Shown here piece after piece: positions 59,608 to 64,000 of a stretch of 64,000 nucleotides of DNA. Both the position numbers and the translations under genes were made by a program. How positions within the stretch are numbered: the first letter of the stretch is position 1; each line of letters begins with the position of its first letter. The notes below the pieces were generated by a model. The model made no database searches. It worked only from the letters and a program-made list of their open reading frames with translations, and was not told where the DNA came from. Source of the DNA: Marsupella aquatica (taxonomy: Eukaryota > Marchantiophyta); assembly GCA_973895155.1 (NCBI GenBank), contig OZ316897.1, positions 22,010,001 through 22,074,000 on the forward strand, given 5' to 3'.

Positions 59608-60618
59608 ACTGTGCGTTAGATTTACAACGCATTCATGCTCCCCCATTTTTCCTGGGCTCCCATACATTGCTCGTCCGAGTCCTCGATGCGGCTGCTGGCC
59701 GCTCTGGCCCAAGTTCGCCAAAACATGAACCAAGACTCTGCCGTTTAATTTGTCACCTGCTCCGGCCCGTTCAACTTTGTGAGATCGACTTCAGTTTTAT
59801 GTTCTGGCACCCTTCGCTTGTAGTTGCTTGCTCCAGCCCAGGTCCCCAATGCTGCCCGCTCCAGCCCAAGAGTCTTGCCATAATTGAAACCAAGACTCAC
59901 ATTAATGGCATGACTCTCATCCAAATTACTAGGATTTGACACAACACTTCTACTCTATTGTTAAACAGACATGACTCCATTGGAAATAAATGTTGTCAAT
60001 TGAAAACATAAACCAAGACTCCATAAAGTATTTGGCAGAACATTAACCAAGACTATCAATCATGACTCTTAACCAAAGTAACTCTTAACCAAAGTAGTAG
60101 GCTCTGCAACACTTCGACTATGTTACTAAGCAAACAAGACTGAGTTGGAAAGAGTTTATGTACTATTGCTAGAACATAAACCACTACTCCATTGATAGAA
60201 AAGAAGCATTTAAGAGAACATCAACCAAGGCTCTATCAATCTTGACTTTTAACCAAAGTACTAGGCTTTGCAACACTTAGACAGTCTCTAATTATTACAA
60301 AGCAAGCATGACTCTCTTGAAACTAAATGTTGCCAAAACATAAGCCATGATGACTACACAAGGAAAAAAGACAATGGCACAAAGTTGATCGGGTCAGAGT
60401 GGGTGACAACAAGTGAAAGGTGTCAATACATAAACCCGAAGTCAATGACACAAAGTTGATTGGCCCGGAGAGAGTGACAAAATAGTATAGTCTTGGTTTA
60501 TGTTTGGGCAAACTCAGGCCGGAGTGGGCAGTAGTATCGAGGAAGTCACCGGGATGGGCAATGTATGGGGCCCCAGGAAAATAGGGAGCATTAATGTGTT
60601 GTAGATTTAGCGCGTGGT
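59608..60618. mobile_element. Non-autonomous TIR element of about 1 kb with 8-9-bp duplication
   Basis: The first 65 bp, ACTGTGCGTTAGATTTACAAC onwards through ATGCTCCCCCATTTTTCCTGGG and CATACATTGC, are repeated in inverted form at the right end (60545-60618). GGTAGATG flanks both ends (59600-59607 and 60619-60626), possibly nine bases with the preceding T. The interior has no transposase, only diverged duplications around AACCAAAGTA.TAGGCT.TGCAACACTT. The duplication length suits hAT or Mutator-like families. Confidence 0.75.
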
Positions 60619-60626
60619 GGTAGATG

Positions 60627-61298
60627 CTGGTTTGCTACCCGCCAAGTAAAAATTAATTAGTTAAAACTATATGCACAGTAGTCCAGTAAACCATGGGCTG
60701 ACATTATAGTGTGGGAGTGGGGTGACATAGGTTCAAACCTGACATTTTAGTCAGTGGGGTAATATAGGTGTTGGGTTCAAACCTTGCTTGCTTCACCATT
60801 CAGCCATTTAACACACATCCCCCCAACCTTGGGGAATCACTCGTTGGATATATTATTATAAAGGGGTGCGAACAAATGAAGATTAATTTTAATCTTGTCA
60901 ACTTGCAGAGGTAATGATTATAATAAAAAAATTATACTAAAGACATTTGAAAATCCAATTTTGGTGAAAATATTAGTTTTTATATTCAGCAAGGTATTTA
61001 AGAATTTATTAAAGTTGTATAATAAAGGGTAAAAGAGCATTTTTAATTGAATTTATTTTTGAATTTATTTTTCAAATTTCATTGGTGTGTTCTCAGGTGT
61101 TTTATTGGTTTTACTCTAAGTTATTCTCCAGGACTAAGTTATGTCTAGAGTTGCACTTATTATTATTTTAAATTCCAGAGGGCCAGGAAACCTACTGTTA
61201 GTAGTTGTTTTAAGTTGATGTACACTGAGCTACAGGACACCATTAAATGCTAAACATGTTACTCCTAGAAGTGAGTCTTCAATCCTTGCCGCTACAAT
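60627..61298. other. AT-rich spacer, no gene
   Basis: TGGGGT.A.ATAGGT.....GGGTTCAAACCT occurs twice (near 60719 and 60757). Nothing else identified. Confidence 0.45.
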
Positions 61299-61687
61299 AG
61301 GGCATCTCAAACTTGCTCTCTCTGGGGTTTTTACCAATCATCCCTTCTAAGAAACATATGTTCACGACCTAGACCAAAATCCAACTTTCTGGCTAATTTA
61401 ATCCAGAGGGTTTCAGATTTGAGATGGGTTTCAACAAGCTCCCTCAAGTCAACTGGGAGCCAACAATTTTAGAATGGTTGCTGAAAATTCTCAAAGGGTG
61501 CAAATGATTCTTGAAGGGTGCCGATGCATGTTGCATGAAGCACCTTTCAGTGGGCGCGGCATTGCTCTGACCGCCCAGGTTAGTGACGGTCATCTTTTGC
61601 AGGAACTGCATATTTTTGGTCAGTGACCTAGCCCACAACATTTTGACCACAGGAAACCTCCGAGAATGAGCTGGTCTGAGACACCCT
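61299..61687. mobile_element. Small inverted-repeat element (AGGGCATCTCAAA family)
   Basis: AGGGCATCTCAAAC at 61299 and GTCTGAGACACCCT ending at 61687 are imperfect inverted ends (11 of 14). A second internal inverted motif, GATTTGAGATGGG, lies near 61411. No coding. Confidence 0.5.
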
Positions 61688-63470
61688 GGTTAGAGAAAAC
61701 TCAATTTTTGCCTACTGGAGACAAATCTTGTGATGACCCAACCAAGTGCTGGGCACATTATTTTCCAACAAGGCTTTGGTGGTGACCTATTCCAACTCAG
61801 ACTGATACTGGAACAGAAGCTCCAGACTGTTTGTATGGCTTCCCAGTTGAGCAGTCCCCAGTCGAGGAGTACAATCATCAATATCATCAACAACATCTCT
61901 GGACAACTGGCCAGCATGGATGAGGTATTTTCTATGCAAGCAAACAGAAATTTTTGATAGGGAGGACAGTCACCTAGTAATTTAAATTTCCAACTGCATG
62001 TTCTCGAGTAAGTTGCAGAGAACAATCCGAACTCTTTTGAGTTTTGCTCCCTTCTATAGTTTGGTGCCTTTTTAATTAAGACTCCAGATGGATAGCAAGT
62101 TAGGCAGCCAAAGAGGAGTGAGTCCCAAAAATGGATGTTACCAACAACCAGGTTGTTGATAGCATGGCAGTTGGATATACAAAAATAAACTAAGGTTATG
62201 TGAGTTAAAAATCTGCTTGTGCGAGGAATGCTTTTACTGTTTCCTTGCACGCTGCAATGAACCAAAGGAGTAACATTCACTCGTTTCAAGGAGTTTTCAA
62301 AGAAAATAATTTGCTTGCAACCTATATTACTAAGTATGCTGCCAATGAACCTAGTAGAGACTATGAATGTACCACTGGAATGAAAGGTTTGGTTAATATG
62401 CCATAGTTTCCACGGTTTACATGTGGCCCGTTGTGGTGACTGCCCATTGGCTTGCTTAGGAAAGGTGTCCAAAATGCCAATGGGCAATTGCTATGTCACT
62501 TTAATGGTTTGTCAAGATGTGGCCCGTACGTTTATCATTCTCTTTTGCAGTGATAAGTTTTGTTTTGTGGGATGGAGACAATCTTTGCTATCATACCTTG
62601 GTTGTCTTATGTTTACTTAGGTGTCCATACTTTGATGAACTATGAGGGAACTAGCTGTCATATAAATAGTGGGAAACTTTGGGTCAACTCTGTCTTAGCT
62701 TTTTTCCTGCCAAATGAGAAAGGGGATGAGAAGGGGCTAGGATTTTGAAGAGGGTTTCCATTGCTCTTCAGCGGGCACAGACTTTCACCATTTGTTGTAG
62801 GGCAGAGGCTGTAGGGTTTAGGGCTTCTAGGCAGACCCCTCTGGGTGACCCTGACCCTCCTTTGAGGTTTCCTCCTCAGCTCTACCTGCCAGGCTTTTTA
62901 GTATTCAGCTGAGTAGGATTTTAGCCTTAGTTAGTTTCTCTTTCCTTTTGTTGGCTAGTTGTTCTTTTTCATTTGGTTTGGCCTCTTGGGCTGGTGGGCC
63001 CCTTTCGTTGCCTTTGGGGTCATTGCCTTTTACTTTCCCCCCATTATTGATTGGGGTTTTTGCCTTGAGTTTCATGTGTCTCCAGGTGAGGTGTTTTTGT
63101 TCTCAGGCGGTTTTGTTCTTGGCAATGAGATATACACATTTTGAAGTCCATTTGCGAATTTATCCAAGGAATGATCCCTTCATCCGAGTGATGTGGAGTT
63201 TTGTCTCATACTTTACAGGGAAATTGTTTTAGGAATGCCGAATCCGATCAGGAATAACCTTTAAGTACATATCGGTCGATTTTTGCTGAAATTGTTGCGT
63301 ACTTCGGCAAGATCAAACCAAAGTTGGAGTACCCTTCTCTTTTTGCCGTCACACTTCGTCACTCAGTGAGCTCGTAATTGTGTGCAGGGGAATTGAACCC
63401 TCCATGTTTCCAAACATTGCGAATTGAACCTTCCATGGTTCCAACGAAATGCAAGTCCTGTAGCCAGCGG
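61688..63470. other. Region without recognised genes
   Basis: A minus-strand frame at 61690-62487 is open for 265 codons without repeats, which is long for this composition, but shows no motif and no ATG-proximal gene structure; it may be chance or a remnant. From 62740 to 63230 the plus strand is GT-rich. Confidence 0.4.
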
Positions 63471-63471
63471 C

Positions 63472-63595
63472 CTGGTACACAGCCCAATACCCAGGTCTGT
63501 GAGAGGAAGATGGCCATTAGGTAGGTTGCTGTCCTGGTACACAGCCAAATACACAGGTCTGTGAGGAGGAGCTGGCCATCAGGTACATTGCTGTT
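63472..63595 (+). repeat. Two tandem 62-bp units
   Basis: CTGGTACACAGCC begins at 63472 and again at 63534, each followed by AATAC.CAGGTCTGTGAG and TGGCCAT.AGGTA. Confidence 0.85.
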
Positions 63596-63598
63596 GGA

Positions 63599-63999
63599 GG
63601 ACACTTCAGGCGATATTGTGGTGGGAGGACCCTGGTGAGCCTGTACAGTGAACGCTCAGGAGTGCTCCTAAGTACACACGCTGTCACCGTCGCATGTGGG
63701 TAACTTCTCAATTCGTTTTTCAAAAACTTCCCTTTGTTAGAGTCGCACGACGTAATCCAGTGAAAGCAGGATTTGCCGAATATTTGCCAATGAAAAGGGC
63801 TGAATTGGCCGATGCAAAACCAATGAATCATTGTCTGAGCTTGTAGGAAGCAGATTTTCTTGACCAGAGTAAAACAAGAAGCCCAGGACACTCCAGGGGA
63901 GATTGTGGTGGGAGGAGCCTGGTGAGCCTGGACAGTGAACACTCAGGAGAGCTCCTAAGTACACACGCCGTCACCTCCGCATGGGGCTAAGTTCTCAAT
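63599..63999 (+). repeat. Direct repeat of about 113 bp, 287 bp apart
   Basis: GGACAC....GG then ATTGTGGTGGGAGGA and CTGGTGAGCCTG.ACAGTGAAC to the AGTTCTCAATT end occurs at 63599-63711 and 63886-63999. The array may continue past the window edge. Confidence 0.85.
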
Positions 64000-64000
64000 T

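Noticed and set aside
61690-62487. 265-codon minus-strand frame
   Set aside because: Length alone is not enough; no motif, no splice support, and the plus strand is equally unremarkable.
62948-63232. Hydrophobic plus-strand frames near 63 kb
   Set aside because: Apparent membrane-like peptides come from T- and G-rich sequence; two overlapping frames look equally hydrophobic.

Overview
The window reads as nuclear DNA of a land plant. It has GT-AG introns of roughly 65-140 bp, plant-type genes (a CALMODULIN-BINDING PROTEIN 60 homologue and a protein with two B3 DNA-binding domains), low gene density, and layer upon layer of transposons and tandem arrays. A fungal-looking acetyltransferase gene makes a bryophyte, perhaps a liverwort, a reasonable guess. 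That is inference; no single marker proves it.

Layout. 1-1.2 kb: a tandem array and a retrotransposon protease fragment. 1.2-15.9 kb: a decayed Helitron whose Rep/helicase gene is split by a 9.3-kb element (4890-14214) with matching terminal inverted repeats. That element is the most unusual object here. It carries a DUF7869-like transposase-type gene on the minus strand and, divergently on the plus strand, a gene combining a ParB-like domain with a bacterial-type permuted DNA methyltransferase. Between the two genes lies a G-rich 58-bp array, and a 16-bp palindrome recurs through the element. At the Helitron's 3' end an intact-looking three-exon gene overlaps the end of the helicase frame.

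15.9-25.4 kb holds little beyond a small cysteine-rich ORF and a 289-bp tandem array. 25.5-27.3 kb: the CBP60 gene. 27.9-34.4 kb: a tandem array split by a 5180-bp pogo-like transposon (28671-33850, TA duplication). Its transposase is broken by a 296-bp element with an 8-bp target duplication, and it has also picked up a BRCT-type gene fragment. 34.6-41.1 kb is AT-rich and shows no gene. 41.7-49.6 kb is a two-copy segmental duplication: one copy has a complete double-B3 gene, the other a truncated relative.

51.7-52.6 kb: an intact ORF of unknown family. 54.5-56.8 kb: a multi-exon SGNH/GDSL esterase gene (IAH1-like) with visible damage. 58.2-58.8 kb: an intronless GNAT acetyltransferase resembling fungal proteins. 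59.6-64 kb: a 1-kb non-autonomous element, small inverted-repeat elements and short tandem duplications.

The host genes (CBP60, B3, unknown ORF, esterase, GNAT) show no functional linkage. The rest is nested mobile DNA whose order of insertion can be read directly: pogo element into array, MITE into pogo element, methyltransferase element into Helitron.
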